Assembly: GCA_007449985.2 (NCBI GenBank)
Contig: VIIQ02000002.1
Span: 992,001-1,056,000 of the forward strand
Length of the DNA stretch: 64,000 nucleotides
From: Desmodesmus armatus
Lineage: Eukaryota > Chlorophyta > Chlorophyceae > Sphaeropleales > Scenedesmaceae
Direction: 5' to 3'
Part shown: positions 1-12,435 of the stretch, one piece after another
Layout: each line of letters begins with the position of its first letter
Position numbering within the stretch: the first letter of the stretch is position 1
Program-made: the position numbers and the translations under genes
Notes under the pieces: generated by a model
Told to the model about the DNA's origin: nothing
The model's database searches: none
The model's input: the letters and a program-made list of their open reading frames with translations, nothing else

Positions 1-290
1 TTGAGACTGAGATCCTTCCCGCCCTGTCAGAGTCCGACAGCAAGTCATCCCTGCGCTCCCTGGCAGGGGCCTACAGGCGTGCAGCAGCAACAGCACCCAC
101 ACGGCCCCACTCCTGGCTGCTCAACACAGATGCAGGCACTAGCAGCGGGGGTGGTGGCATTGCTGGGGGCCAGGGCGGCAGGTCGGGACGGTGGGTGGCA
201 GCTGCAATGGGGGCTGCTGGTAGGGCTATGAAGGCACCTGTGAGGGCGGGAGTTGCCCTGGCAGATGCTGCTGCTGATGCTGCACACTAG
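1..290 (+). CDS. 3' end of an unrecognised gene (partial)
   Basis: The third forward frame is open from the window edge to a TAG at 288-290. It reads like real coding sequence at first: acidic and serine-rich (ETEILPALSESDSKSSLRS), then an Arg/Ala-rich stretch and a glycine-rich linker, ending in an Ala-rich helix-like tail (VRAGVALADAAADAAH). The other frames give Cys/Gln-rich translations typical of shadows. No family is recognised. The start lies outside the window, and splicing inside this stretch cannot be excluded. Coding status is inferred from composition only. Confidence 0.45.
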   Translation, partial: ETEILPALSESDSKSSLRSLAGAYRRAAATAPTRPHSWLLNTDAGTSSGGGGIAGGQGGRSGRWVAAAMGAAGRAMKAPVRAGVALADAAADAAH

Positions 291-1117
291 CTCGACACAC
301 ACCACTGAAGGTGTGAGGTGTGGGAAGGGGGCGGTATGTGGCCAGGAAAAGTACAGCTGCTGATGCTGTGCACAATGGGGTTGGTGATGTATGTGTATTC
401 ATTTATGTATGTGGGTTTGATTGCCAGTCACAAAGAAGGTGGTGACAACACAATTCGTGATATGTGTTGTACACCAATAATGGAGTTATGTGGGGTATCA
501 CGTCTGGTCTACAGTTGTTGTACTTCAGATACATTTTAAATGAATGTTAAGTTGAATGAGGGTGTGCAGGTGTCCGGCTATCTGTTGATTACTGCGCAGG
601 TGTATAACCGTACTGCAGCTGGTGATATGATCTGGTCAACAGATCGTGCAAGTTGATTTGTTACTGTTGTTGTCACATGTTGTTGTCAGACGTCGAGACA
701 TGTCCGCTTGATGCTGAAAGGTGGCTGGTGTGTTTGCTATCGCGTGCAGCACCATTCAGTGAATTAAGTGGATTCAACCTAAGGCTGCAGAATAAATGCG
801 CAAGACACGATTGCCACAGCGCAAACCTCCTCTGCACAGAGGCAGCATAGTCAGTGGGGCATACCTGCTCAACAACAAATGCGCCTGCAACAACTTAACA
901 ACATATGTGCCTGCAACAACTTTGACAACATGACTGCACCCAGCAAGAAGACCTGTCGTGTGCAGACACCTGCAGGCCTGATTATTCAGCCCTGCCAAAG
1001 CTGAACCAGGTGCCATCAACATATGCGCCTGTCTGCACATCAACAACCTGCTGGAAGACCTCCCAATAGCTGCTGCGCAAATTCGCCTGAATCAGCTATT
1101 GATGTTACACAGAACAT
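291..1117. other. Gene-free stretch
   Basis: No open frame with protein-like composition was found. The stretch probably holds the 3' untranslated region of the left-edge gene. Around 870-930 and again at 1018-1040 there are short repeats of a CAACA-rich phrase with 'gcgcctgcaacaactt'. Nothing else is supported. Confidence 0.4.
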
Positions 1118-1198
1118 CGCCCGTTTGGGGAGCTAACAAAAGGCTCATTGGGACACAGCACAACGCCCGTTTGGGGAGCTAACAAAAGGCTCATTGGG
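1118..1198. repeat. Tandem duplication, 46-bp period
   Basis: A 35-base phrase beginning CGCCCGTTTGGGGAGC occurs at 1118-1152 and again, unchanged, at 1164-1198. The 11-base spacer between the copies is ACACAGCACAA. It lies downstream (3') of the minus-strand F-box/LRR gene and is not coding in any convincing frame. Confidence 0.85.
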
Positions 1199-1348
1199 CA
1201 AAAGCAACTCTGAACCGAAACAAAGTGACTAACCACACCAACCGTCCTTCCTGATTCAAGACTGAGTGAAATCACTCATTGACCAGCACCACGCCATGAG
1301 ACAAACTGGGCGGCTGGTGCCTCACTGCCCACCAACAATGTTATCATG

Positions 1349-1690
1349 ACAGCCCCGCTTTGCCAGCATGCGCACGCGCTTCACCCTGCCTTCAGCACAA
1401 ATAAGGACAGCCAGAGCCACTACCCGCCTCTGTCACTGCCCACCAGACATTGCCATCACAGCCCCACGGCGCCAGAATGCGCCACGGCCTCACCCTGCCT
1501 TGAAGACAAGTAAGTCCACCCGTCAGAGCCACTACCGCCAGCACTGCCGTCACAAGCCCTGCTGCGTCAGCATGCGCCTCGGCCTCACCCTGCCTTGACT
1601 ACAAACTAGTACCCCGTCAATGACACTACCCTGCCTCTGTCATTGGCCGCCAGCCCTGTCACCGTCAGAGCCCCGCTGCGCCATCTTCAG
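1349..1690. repeat. Degenerate tandem array of about 95-110 bp units
   Basis: Related phrases recur: a 'cagagccactacc' phrase, a 'gccccgctgcgcca' phrase and a 'tcaccctgcctt' phrase appear in the same order at about 1384, 1494 and 1589, and once more near 1660-1690. Copies are diverged. The array runs into the last 50 bases of the F-box/LRR coding exon, so the C-terminus of that protein seems to be written in repeat sequence. Confidence 0.6.
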
Positions 1691-4600
1691 CAGGGGCGCC
1701 ATGGCAGCCGCCATCTCCCCCATGCTCTGCTGCAGGCCCGCCACCTGTGCATGCAGCTGCTGCTGTGCCGCCATGGTGCTGTCTATGAGGGACAGTGCTG
1801 CGCGCACCACCTCCCGCACGGCCTCAGGGCTGGTTGAGAAGGCGTCAAAGCGGGTCAGCACAGCCTGAAGGACGTACTGGGGCAGACGGCTGGCAATACT
1901 TGGGATTGGGCCGCCGTCGGGAGGAGCCTGCAGGGGGTCATGTGACATGTGAATGTGAAGGTGTGCAGGTGAAAGGTCACTGTGAAAGTTACGGCAATGT
2001 GACGTGCTCGAACGAACATGCATATTGGTGAGCACGCATGGCAGCTGCTGCTCTTGCATGCATGCTTGCATGCATCGGGGAGGGGAGGGAGAGGGGGTAG
2101 AGAAAGATGTGTGACGCTCTCAAAAGCCGCGCATTGACGAAGGGCAGTAGCAGGGGTGACGGCACTGCAGTTGCAACATCCCAAACACAAGTCCTGATTC
2201 ACAGATTGCGGTGCCAAACCCACAGTTTGCGGTGCCAAACCCACAACTTGCGGTGCCAAACCCACAATTTGCGGTGCCAACCCGCAAAACAAACCCACCT
2301 GGCTCATCAAGCAGAACTCTGCAAACCCTGCAGGGTCTTCAACATCTGCGCCCGGCAGGGCCTGGAACACTGTGCCCGCCAGTCGGGTGAGCTGCTGCAG
2401 TGCCGTCAGCTGCAGCATGCCCACCGTCAGTGGCTCCTCAACATGCTCCAGCAGCAGCACATGCAGCCCGGTGAGGGACGCCAGCTGGCCCCACACACCT
2501 GCAGCAGCAGGGGTGGGAGATGCGGTAAGGTAATACATTAACTACTAAGGATGATGGAATAGCCACCATCCTACAGAACGCGGGGTCAGTTCTCCGCTTT
2601 TCCGGCTCCAGTTCTTGCATGCTAGTTGGCCAACACGGGTAATTGTTGTGGCTGATGGAAGGAACAGTCACATCATGATGTGACTACATCAACCCCTGTC
2701 TCTTGCACTCTCCAAACAAGAGGGCGTATCAGACATCCTGACCCTACCTCCCTTCCACAGATTTACACAGCCTTACTTGCGGCCATGTTCATGTCCATGG
2801 CGTCCACACACACAGCCTTACCTGCAGCCATGTTCATGTCCATGGCGTCCACACACACAGCCTTACCTGCAGCCATGTTCATGTCCATGGTGTCCACACA
2901 CACAGCCTTACCTGCAGCCATGTTCATGTCCATGGCGTCCACACACACAGCCTTACCTGCAGCCATGTTCATGTCCATGGCATCCAATTTAAGCGAGGTC
3001 AGGCAGGAGAGGCCTGTCAAGCAGGCCAGGCCACGGTGCCAGGTCTCCGCCTCAACATCATCCACACCACCCGTGGAGCTCAGCTCAAGCTCCTGCAGGT
3101 TGGGGCAGGCAGCCACCATGCTGCGCACAATCCTCCTGCGATATGGACAGCAGGCGGCAGCAATCATTGAATGCAGCAGTGCCAGGCGTGTGGAGGATCA
3201 CCCACAACTCACGCTGTTGTGCTCACCCCCCCCCCCAATCATAGCATCCTGTTGAGTCCTCCCCGGCGTGGTCGTGTCCATCCATTGCAGATCACGCATA
3301 CCCGATCCGCTGCTTGTTGTAAGTTGACTATCCACACATCAGGCTAGACTGAGGTCACCAACACCAACACTGATACACTGGGCAGGAATCCCGTCCCCAG
3401 CACTAGCATGACTAGTAATCCTCTGCCTTACTCTATCCCCGACACCGCAGACGCACACCTGTCCAGCAGCCACTCCACAGTAGCCCGAGCAGGGTGACAA
3501 GGTGTGGCAGCACCCGCCGCTCCGGGAACACCTTCGCCACATCCTCAACTCTGACGCCCGACAGATCCAACCGGCTGAGCGCCGGGGAGGACGATATCGC
3601 CGCCCAGTCCGCATCACTAATCAGCGCCGACTGGGTCTCGTGCACATCAAATAGCTCCAGCAGCTGCAGCTGAGTGAGGGCTGTTAACACTGACAGGCTG
3701 GGCTCTCCTGCTGCTGAGGCCAGGGGGCCGGCTGAGAGTGAGGTGAGGTTGGTGAGGCCTGTAGACAGAAAACAGTGTAGTTGGTGGGAAGACTGTGGTA
3801 GCAGGCAACAAAGGGGAACTCTAGCTTTACAGAAGGTTCCGGCCAGCGGCTAATCCTGAGCCCCTTTGGGGTGTAGGGGTTTGTCCTGGTTCCTGGTCGA
3901 GGCACGGTGCAAGGGCTGAGTAGCATTGAAGAGGACCAGTTTCACGGATTTGTCCCGCTATTGTGATGCCGCAGTACACGGGACAAGCCTGGGAAAGTTA
4001 CCTGTCAGGACGGCTACGTGGAAGGCCTCGGCTTGTGCCACGAAGAGGTCGCGGAGGGCGGTCAGCTCACAGAGGCGAGGGGTGCTGCTGGGGCTGATGA
4101 CGGGACCCTGGGGGGGCGGGTGGGGGTGGGGGGGTGGGGGGGGGGGGTGGAAGCAAGTGAGTCGGTGAGGGAGTGAGTGGGCGATGGAGTGAGCAAGAGA
4201 GTCAGGGACAGAGATAGGAGGTCAGGAAAGGAGGGAAGGTTATGAGAGGTGAAGCATGGAAAAGAAAAGCGTGGACTGAACACATGTGATTGAGGAGCAC
4301 AGCAGTCCTCTGAAATGCAGGCTGAAGGGTGCTGCTGGGGCTGATGACGGGACCCTGGGGGGGGGGGGGCAAGGCAGAGGTGCAAGAAAATTGAGCCAGT
4401 GCATGTTGGCAGGGAGGTTTGGGAGGAGTGCAGATGGGGGAAACACACGGGGTCCTACCCAACATGACTGCCGCTGAGCCAGAATGCTCAGTGCAACTGC
4501 GATTGGGAAGGGTACAGCCAGTAGCAGCTGCTTGCTGCAACAGTTCACAGCATTTTCGCCCAACCCAGTTTCACAATAATCCACACCCTCCAAGACATAA

Positions 4601-6155
4601 ATTGTGCCCTGCCCGATGAAGCATACCTGCTTGTCTTCAGGTCCTGGCATTGTGCTGGCCGCCGCAAACGCGAGGCGCAGCGATGTCAGGCTGGTTGGCA
4701 GGCCGTTGAGTGTGGCTGCCGGGCATGTTGCATCATCACAGTGAAGGTCCACCAGCCGAGTGAGGTGGCTGACCTGCACAATGTTCACGCCAAACATGTC
4801 GTGAGAAAACCGAGTGAGAAGAACAAAGTGAGAAGACCGAGTTGGAAGACCGAGTGAGACAATGCTGTCATCCGCATGCGGATGGTCTGTCTCATTCCCT
4901 TGCTGTGAATGTCTCCGTTGTCAGCACCCTGTTTGTTCTGCTGCAACTGCCTTCCAGCAAGGTGGACTGGCCCCCACCAAGTTGGCGTACGTTCAACGTC
5001 CCCTTCCCATCCCCCCCCCCCTCCCCGCGCCCAGCCCCCGTCAGTCCATAGACGCCCCAATCATGATTTGTGCACCACCCTGCTGACCTGGCCCAAGGCT
5101 GACTCTGCACAGTAGGCTCCTCCCAGGTAGAGTGAAGTCAGCCGCAGCAGTGCAGGCAGGGCGTCCACCAGCACAACCTTGTTGCGGTCAACCAGACGGG
5201 CCTCACACTCACGCGGGCTGGGGGAGCTGCAGGACAGGTCACAAGTGAGTCAGAGTGAGTATGATTGAGTGAGTTGGTTGAGGTGTTATGCAGGAGTGAG
5301 GTTTTCGAAAAGAACTGTGAGAGAGTGAGCATGGTAAGGTCGACAAAGTAGTAAAGCAGCGACCCATGCAGAGACCAACCGCGGGAAGGAACGGGTGCAG
5401 CAGCACAAGACAACCAACAATGATCCAGCACTCCCACACTGCACACTGCTAGGTTTACAACAACACAGCACAACTTGATATATTTGATGCATTCCCTGTG
5501 GCTGGCTGGATGCACTCCCTGTGTCCACACACCTGAGTGACAGGTGGCTCAGAGAAGTGAGGGCAGGCAGCCCCTGCAGCCGCACATTGCACTTCTCAAG
5601 GTCCAGGTAGGTCAGGGCAGCAAGCCCAGGGTGCAGCAGGGGAGGCAGGAGGCCATCACCACTGCTGCCATCCTCATTTCCTGCTGCACCAGCCTCTCCT
5701 TCTCCTGCTGGTTCTGCTGCTGTTGCTGCTGCTGCATTATCAGCTTCGCCAGGTGCTCCTGCTGGTGCTGGGGGTACGGATGGTCCTGCTGGTGCTTCTG
5801 CTGGTGTTGTTGGTTGCTGCCTGCTGACCTGGAGGCGCTCCAGCACCAATTCCTGCAGGTTTGGCAGCTGCTGTGTGGGCAGCTGCAGCCCCACCCTGGG
5901 ACTCCTGCTGGGGCAGCCATGCACATGGATAGTAGTGATAGCTGATGCTGCTGCGTTAGAGGCCAGATAGGCCTCTAGTGCTGTGGCCTGGTGCTGTAGG
6001 CAGTGGTCCACGCAGATGATGTCAATGGCCAGGACGGAGGCTTCGTGCCAGAGCTGGGAGACCAGGCAGCAGGTCTGCAGGATTGCACCCTGGCTTACGT
6101 GCCGCAGCACACGTGCTAGTAGCTGCACCGGCAGCCGGGAGATGCTGGAGGGGCC
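1640..6155 (-). CDS. F-box / leucine-rich-repeat protein
   Basis: The first clear exon (6155-5533) opens with an F-box-like helix set (SRLPVQLLARVLRHVS... SQLWHEA), followed by LRR-type segments (LPNLQELVLERLQVS; LAALTYLDLEKCNV; LTSLSHLSLR) split by an Ala/Pro/Glu-rich insert. Exons at 5226-5088, 4773-4627, 4107-4002 and 3758-3459 join in phase and carry more LRRs (LTSLYLGG; LTSLRLAF; ALSRLDLSGVRV). Later LRR exons lie near 3150-2957 and 2505-2290. The last exon (about 1935-1640) is a helical Gln/Ala-rich tail ending in TGA. F-box/LRR proteins usually act as substrate receptors of SCF ubiquitin ligases; that role is inferred. The true start lies upstream of 6155 and was not found: a frame ending at a donor at 6388 could be an earlier exon but has no ATG. 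Exon joins below 3459 are uncertain. Confidence 0.75.
2204..2285. repeat. 21-bp minisatellite, 4 copies
   Basis: Four near-identical units of 'ttgcggtgccaaacccaca' plus two variable bases lie head to tail. On the minus strand they stay open and read as a seven-residue repeat (VGLAPQ-x). They lie just 3' of an LRR exon of the F-box/LRR gene, so they are either an in-frame exon extension or intron. Confidence 0.85.
2770..2984. repeat. 45-bp minisatellite spanning an exon/intron junction
   Basis: Five units begin at 2770, 2815, 2860, 2905 and 2950; the last is cut short where it merges into unique LRR exon sequence. On the gene strand each unit holds codons for DAMDMNMAAG followed at once by a GTAAGG splice donor and a GT-rich tail. 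Because 45 is a multiple of three and no unit has a stop, every one of the five donors could be used without shifting frame. The unit nearest the window start is the most diverged. Confidence 0.9.
4327..4363. repeat. Duplicated exon-start fragment inside an LRR-gene intron
   Basis: Thirty-seven bases here match 4080-4116, which contain the splice acceptor and the first 28 bases of the LRR exon at 4107-4002. Both copies carry GGGACCCTGGGGGG, the acceptor region on the gene strand. Beyond this the two regions differ, so only the 5' part of the exon was copied. The copy is a potential decoy acceptor. Confidence 0.75.
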
Positions 6156-7140
6156 CTGGAGGCAGCAGGAGACGGGACAAAGAGTGAGCAGGGGTGTTTG
6201 TGCCCGTAGGACTGCATTGTGGAGACATGACGAGGCAGTGCATGCAGATGCATTGCTGCAAACATGCAGCTGATTGAGATGTCCAGGTACTGGTTGCGTG
6301 TTGGGGTGCGAATCAGTATGTATGTGGCACACCTGATCCATATGACGCGGTCCTGGGTGTGATGAGCACACAGGTGGACCAGCTTACACTTTGCTGCTGG
6401 TGCTGCGTGTTACTGCTACTGCTGTTGGTGCTGCTGCTGGACCCTTCGACTGGTGTCGCAGCCTGACAGTCAACTTTGAGGATGCCAGGTAACCAAGAGG
6501 TTGAGAGGCAGGCCTTCCTGCAGCAAGGACATTGGTCCGAGGATGATGACCTTGCTGAAGGATGATGATCTTCCTTCACCACTCAGTAATCCGGTATCGC
6601 TGGCGATGAAGCAAAGCTGCTGACCTGACGACCCGACAAATTAACCTGGGTGTACTGTGATTGTAAGCCTGTCAACTGGGGTTCAGTTGGTTTGAACTGG
6701 CTCAGCCAGGCTGTCACAATAATCATCACGGCTCACTCTGGTCTTACAAGGTTTCAGTGGGCACGACAACATGAGCGAGTATGCTGAGGCTCGATGGATG
6801 GGACGATGGGGTAGAATAGTGGCATCCAGCCAAAGGGGCCAACGCAGATGGCCAGGGGGCGGGGTATCTACAGAGAGGAGGCGGGGAGAAGGGGAGAAGA
6901 TTTTCAGCCGAAGCCTGGCACACACATGGCCTTGATGTACACTTACAATGGTGCTCAACCAGCAGTCATTGAGCAGCCAACCCAGACTCTGGGTCTGAGA
7001 GACTGAAACTGTCCCCGTCTTTGACACGATGGCCACATGGTGCAGCTTCAACAGACACCTGTGCAGACAATCCAGCCTGCAAACACACCCCCCACTAACT
7101 CTGGGCCACTACCAACAGCAGCTGCTGTCAGCTGCATCAG
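6156..7140. other. Region between F-box/LRR and malic enzyme genes
   Basis: It holds the unknown 5' part of the F-box/LRR gene (an open minus-strand frame with a Ser-rich stretch ends at a GTAAGC donor at 6388) and the 3' flank of the malic enzyme gene. On the minus strand the motif TGTAA, the usual green-algal polyadenylation signal, occurs near 6943 and 6743. No other gene is supported. Confidence 0.4.
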
Positions 7141-10100
7141 CTACCTGTACCGTCTGTACTGCGGGTTGTACATCATGTTGCGCGCCCTGTCATACAAGCT
7201 GTGGGGCTTGGGCAGGTTTGTAGCAAAGCCACCCTCATAAGCCTTCTGAGCCACAGCACGGGCCACATACGCAGACACCTCCCGGATCTTGTGCAGCGGG
7301 GGCAGCACGGCACCCGCCGCGCGGTCTTCGTCTGTGACCATGCGCGCGACTGCCTCCGCTGCTGCGATGTATTGCTCGTCGCGGAGCTTGGTGCATCTGC
7401 TGATGAGGGTGCCCAGGGCTGCAGCAGGACAAAGGTAGCAACAGGCATCAGACACATGCCGTCAGTTTGCCAGCCAGCGTTCTGCTAGGGACACTGCAGA
7501 TCTGAAGATATTGCTGCGAATGTAGTGGGCCACACGTGATAAAACGACGCCAGCATTATGGGGGTGATCAGCTGGACGTGCACATCCACCAGTGGCACGC
7601 CTGAGTGTTAATGATGCCCAAGCGTGAAGCGCTGTGGCCCCAGCTGCTGCACACCCCAGCAGCACATGACCAGACTACGGACACAGACACACCCAGGTGA
7701 AACAATTCCATTTTGATAAACACGTTTACCACTATGTGCGTGTCGGAACGCACTTTTCAAGCCTGTCGTCATGACATGCACTTGATGGTTGTAATTCATG
7801 TGTTTAACACCCTGGTAGCGCTGCTGTTGTGTTGAATGCGCTGCTGTAGCAGCCAGCCAGCACAGGTGGCCCACCATGTCACCATTACTAGCAGCTACTA
7901 CTACAGCTACTGTAACTCGAGTTAGGTGAGGCACGGCTATGCCACAACAGTCCAGGGCCCTGCTATGACACAGTAGTTGAGGGCCCTGCTGTACTCTCTA
8001 AGGGAGGCTCACCTACACCAGGGAAGATGTAAGTGCTGGTGATCTGGCTCGGCAGCAGCTCCTTATGATCACCAGACTCATCCACCCCCGCGTGAGCGAC
8101 AGCGGCCCCATATGTGCAGCTGCACACGTCGCCACCACCGCCCGGCCGCCCGACCACACGTACGCGTCCCGCAGCTGGCACTCCGGCACCGTGGAAGTGA
8201 GCGGGAATATCAACGGGTGGTGCACGTTGCCTGCCATCGCTCCTATGACATGCTGGTCGAACATGAAGGGAGGAGGGCCGCCGACTTGGTCGCAGCCGAT
8301 AAGGACGGTGGGGCGCAGGGTCTGCACTGCGCTGAGCAGGTCGTTGCAGTCTGCTGGGCCGCTGTGGCAGTAGGGCAGCTTGTAGTCCTCCAAGGTACTG
8401 CTGTCACCTCTGCAAGCAGCACAGTCAGCAACAAACAACAATCAACCAGGTATGGATAGTGTGAGGGGCGAGGTAATTTCAGTGCTGTCGTCTCTTGATT
8501 GTTGTATGGTGGGCTACTTGCTGGCTGCTGCTTGACATGCAGCGCCACTTCCTTCCAAAACAAATTCAAATTTAAATTCAAACCGCACACGTACCTGCTG
8601 CGTGTGACGAGCCCCTTGCTGTCTACCAGCCAGATGTTCTGCCTGGCCTCCAGCACAGTGGTGCCCGTCTGGTGAGCGATGGCAGCAGCCAGCAGCTCAG
8701 CTATGCACGCAGAGGCAGCACCCTCGCCTGCAGCACAACATCCTCACAGCACAACACAGCACAAGTGAGCTGCCAGTACTGACAACAAGGTTTAGCTATA
8801 TGAGGTCCACACTTGTATTGTACTAACTCTGATGATGCGCCAGCCTCTGCTCTGGACAGTAGGCCTGTGCAAGGTTAGATCAAGCTCAACAATACTGTCA
8901 GGTTGGTAGTGTATGTCTGGAGCTACATGTGCTTGTTGTTGGAAGTTGGCACCCCACTACCAACTTGTACGGTACATGTGTTTTGGCGCGTTGCCCCCAC
9001 CTGAGAACAGGATGGTGTGGTCAGCAATGCTGCCGCCTGTCTTTGGCAAGCCACCCAGGATAGCTGCCAGCACAGCAGTGCCTAGACCCTGCACAAACAC
9101 ACACATGCACAGTGCGCTGACGTCAAGCGCTGTGTGACAGGACAACAGCCCACAACAAAAACCAAGCAGCTCCGCCCTTTCTGCCCAAATTGGTGACACG
9201 CAGTAGAGCACAACCCTCATACACAACTCAGCTGGCAGCCGTGCTTTCCGAGTATGAGCATATCATACAGCAGTAAGCAAGCAGCACTACCCCAACCCCC
9301 CGTCAGCCCCACCTGCAGCTCATCACTGAAGCATGGGAAGTCTGTGCGGTACATGTTGAGCAGCTTGCTGGCGTTGTCGTATGACATGTCGCTGAAGTGT
9401 ATGAGGGTGGTGTTGCCGTAGCGACGCTTCACGGCAGACAGGAACTCATCCAACAGCTGGTAGTAGGCATCACCACGCACACGCCTGCAGCAGCGACATA
9501 CAGCACGTGCTGTGTCATGTGCACATGACATGTCACACATCCGTACGACATGCGTTTGCAACTGGGTTTGAAGCAAGCTGCTTCCACTCCGTCTGTGTGC
9601 CGTGCTGTGGTGCTCGCCGACAGGAGGCTCTGCAGGAACGGACAGCCACACGCGCTGCTGTGTGCAGCAGAGTCCAGCAACCGGCCAAACTAGAGCCGGG
9701 ATGCAGGATGCAGCTTCAGGCGGTGCCCGGTAGTGGTGGTGGTGTCGTGGTTACAGTAGTACACCCTGCTGCATCTGCACACCTGGGCTGTCAGCCTGGT
9801 GTCAATAGTGGCAGGGTCCAAACATAAGTGGTGTGACGTAGTGGAAGGTTGGCAGGCAACCATCACCTAGGATAGGGGTGTCGGTTGTATCTCACTGGTG
9901 AGGGTTTTGCCTGCGGCTAGCTGGTGGAAGTCCCCCCTCTCTGAACCAACCCACAAAACAAAGCCATCAGCGTACCCACCTGTGCCGCACGCCGACATAC
10001 AGTGGGCTCTGCAGCAGCTCCTCGTTGTCAGTGCCCACATCAAACACAACGGGCATGCAGGTGGCCGGTTCAATGCCTCCACAGGCCGTGTGCAGCGCCA

Positions 10101-12435
10101 GCTTACTGATAGGAAGCCCTATGGCCTGCGATACACGACACACATACACCGCACACAGACACAGTCAGATGCATTCAGCTACAGGGAACAACCAACGACA
10201 CGGTCTCACTGCAGGCCACAACAGGGCTTTTGGCTTTCCCCCACTTATTGCATGTTGCTGCTTGCTGGACATCAAGCTCTTCAGATGTCCACCTAGACCA
10301 GATTATGTTCATGCTGCAGTGCCTTGTGAGCACACATGACTTTGGCACCCAATTGCTGGGGTGTCAGACTGCACCTCTATGCATACGTCACATGTCGTAC
10401 AATGTCACTGTGGACACACTGCTTCCCTCCAGCAGCCTACCTGCACACCCAGGTCTCCCATCGCGCCCACTTTCTCCCCATCTGTCACGCAGATCGTCCG
10501 CACATTGCGCTCAGGCCAGTTCTTGAGGATCCTGAACACACAACACAGCATGACACAGCACGACACAGCAGGCACAGCACAAGGAGAACTTGATTCGGCT
10601 GGCGAGAAGCAGCGCCAAGTGCCTCAAGGGGCCCCTGTCAGTGCTGTGTACGAACAAGCCGACAAATACTGAGCAGATGCTGCAAGAGTTCCCACATGCT
10701 GTGCAGGACCAGCAGACAACTACGGAGCAGATGCTGCATGAAGCCCTACATGCTTCGCCAGACGCATCTCACACATCCTGGCGGCAGCAACGGATGTCAG
10801 ACAGTCTGCTCGGCAATTGCTCAGCACTTCCAGTGCTGATAAAAAGAACAGACACCCACATCTGGAACGACGCCCAACACCGACATAAGACTACCATGTC
10901 AAGCCTGAACATGCCAGCCTGGACACACACAGCCTGACAAAACATACGCATGCACTCCACTTGCAATTGGAGTGTCACCTCCAAGGAGAGTCCCCCCCCC
11001 TCACACCCACCTGAACACCCTTCCCCTGTCCTCCAGTGTCACGAACAGGCCCCTGGGCAAGCTCTTGAACATCAGCCCGTAGCGCTGACACGCCTCACGC
11101 ACAGTGGGCACTGAAACAATCGGCAGCAGCTCCTCAAAGTGCTCCATCAACACACTGCGGGGTGGCGCGAGGGGAGGGGCGGGGGGCACGAGAACAACAT
11201 ATTGGGGTTGAGGACCACATCCCAGCTGCTGCCCAACTGCTGCTGACAGCCCAACTGCTACCCCCATGCTGCTAGCGGCCACAGACTACTGCCCAGCTGC
11301 TGCTGGCTGCTGCGGACTGTTGCCAATTGCTGCCGCCCAACTGCAGCCAGCTGCTGCCCCAGCAGCTGCTACCAATGGCTGCCATATCACTACTGCTGCC
11401 CCCCCCCCTCCCTGCTGCTCACCGGTAGAAGAGTCTCTCATTGCGTCCCTGCAGGCTTGAGAGGTAGTTGAACTTGTCGAGTGGGCTTTCCTTGCTGCGC
11501 ACGTTGAGTATGGATCGCTCCAGCTGGACCTCCTGGGTCAGCACCGCGGGGGGCAGCAGCCCACGCAGGTACAGACGGTCACGCTCACTCTCACTGAACG
11601 CAAGACCTGGGCGGGTTTTTGTTTGGGGGCGGGGGGGGGGTGGAGGGTGGAGGGGATGGGGGAAGGGGGGAGACGCAGGCGGGGGTGAACAGGGGGACAG
11701 TTGGTGAGTGCCGCTGTCTGTCACTCAGTGCAAGACCTGAGGGCTGAAGGGGGAGCGGGAGGTGGAGGCATGCTTTTACCCGGCGAACAATTTTTTTACC
11801 CGGCAAACTGCTCTCTGGGGGTCAGCATGTTTTACAGATCTGCTGAGCAGACACTGGCAGATGCGCCTTTGGTAGCGCTTGGACACTGCCTTGCCCCCTT
11901 TACCCAGCATGCTACTCTGGTTGTTTCTGCAAGAAGCTGTTGCAGGCCTGCAGGACGGCAAGACTGTAGGACCCTCCTCTGCCTCCCTTTCAACAAGAGG
12001 TGACAACTGTAGTGCATTGCAAGTACCAGTAGTGCCGCTTCCACTGCAATGCAAGCAGACCCTGCCTGTCACTCCTCACTCCTGAAACCTCAGACCCCAC
12101 ACCCAAAAACCCCTCACTCATTCCGTCACTCATTCCATCACGCGCTCACCCTTGTTGTACTTTGGGTGTCGCATCAGGTCCACCCCACTGATGACCTGGC
12201 GGACCCAGGGGGTGGTGGGCCTGCCCAGCTTGTCATCTGGATCAAACTCCTTGCCTGAACTGATGCTGCGCGCACTGACACAGCTTGAAGCTGCTGCAGC
12301 TGCCGGTCTGCTCCTGTGTGTATTGCAGGACTGCCTTGCTATGCTTGTCTGAGCTGGCAGCAGCCCGGCAAATGCAACTGCTAAGCAGGGCGCATACTGC
12401 CCAGCTGCGTACAGTGCAGGCAGCTGTGTGATCAT
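7141..12435 (-). CDS. NAD(P)-dependent malic enzyme, likely mitochondrial
   Basis: Malic enzyme decarboxylates malate to pyruvate, CO2 and NAD(P)H. Ten exons join in phase: 12435-12150, 11606-11423, 11154-11011, 10531-10441, 10125-9980, 9484-9313, 9088-9001, 8727-8595, 8409-8013, 7418-7141 (TAG stop), giving about 639 residues. Family hallmarks are [18 protein letters not shown], the conserved [20 protein letters not shown], the nucleotide-binding [10 protein letters not shown], the second fold [20 protein letters not shown] and the C-terminal YNPQYRRY. The first about 55 residues are basic and hydroxylated (SARSISSG), like a mitochondrial presequence. In the ninth exon the frame breaks near 8118-8135: conserved sequence ends at GGRAVVAT and resumes one base out of frame at YGAAVAH. 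One missing base explains it and restores phase with the last exon. NAD versus NADP preference cannot be read from here. The start ATG is the first in the exon. Confidence 0.9.

Noticed and set aside
2770..2984. CRISPR-like array
   Set aside because: The units are contiguous with no spacers, and the genome is eukaryotic with spliced genes.
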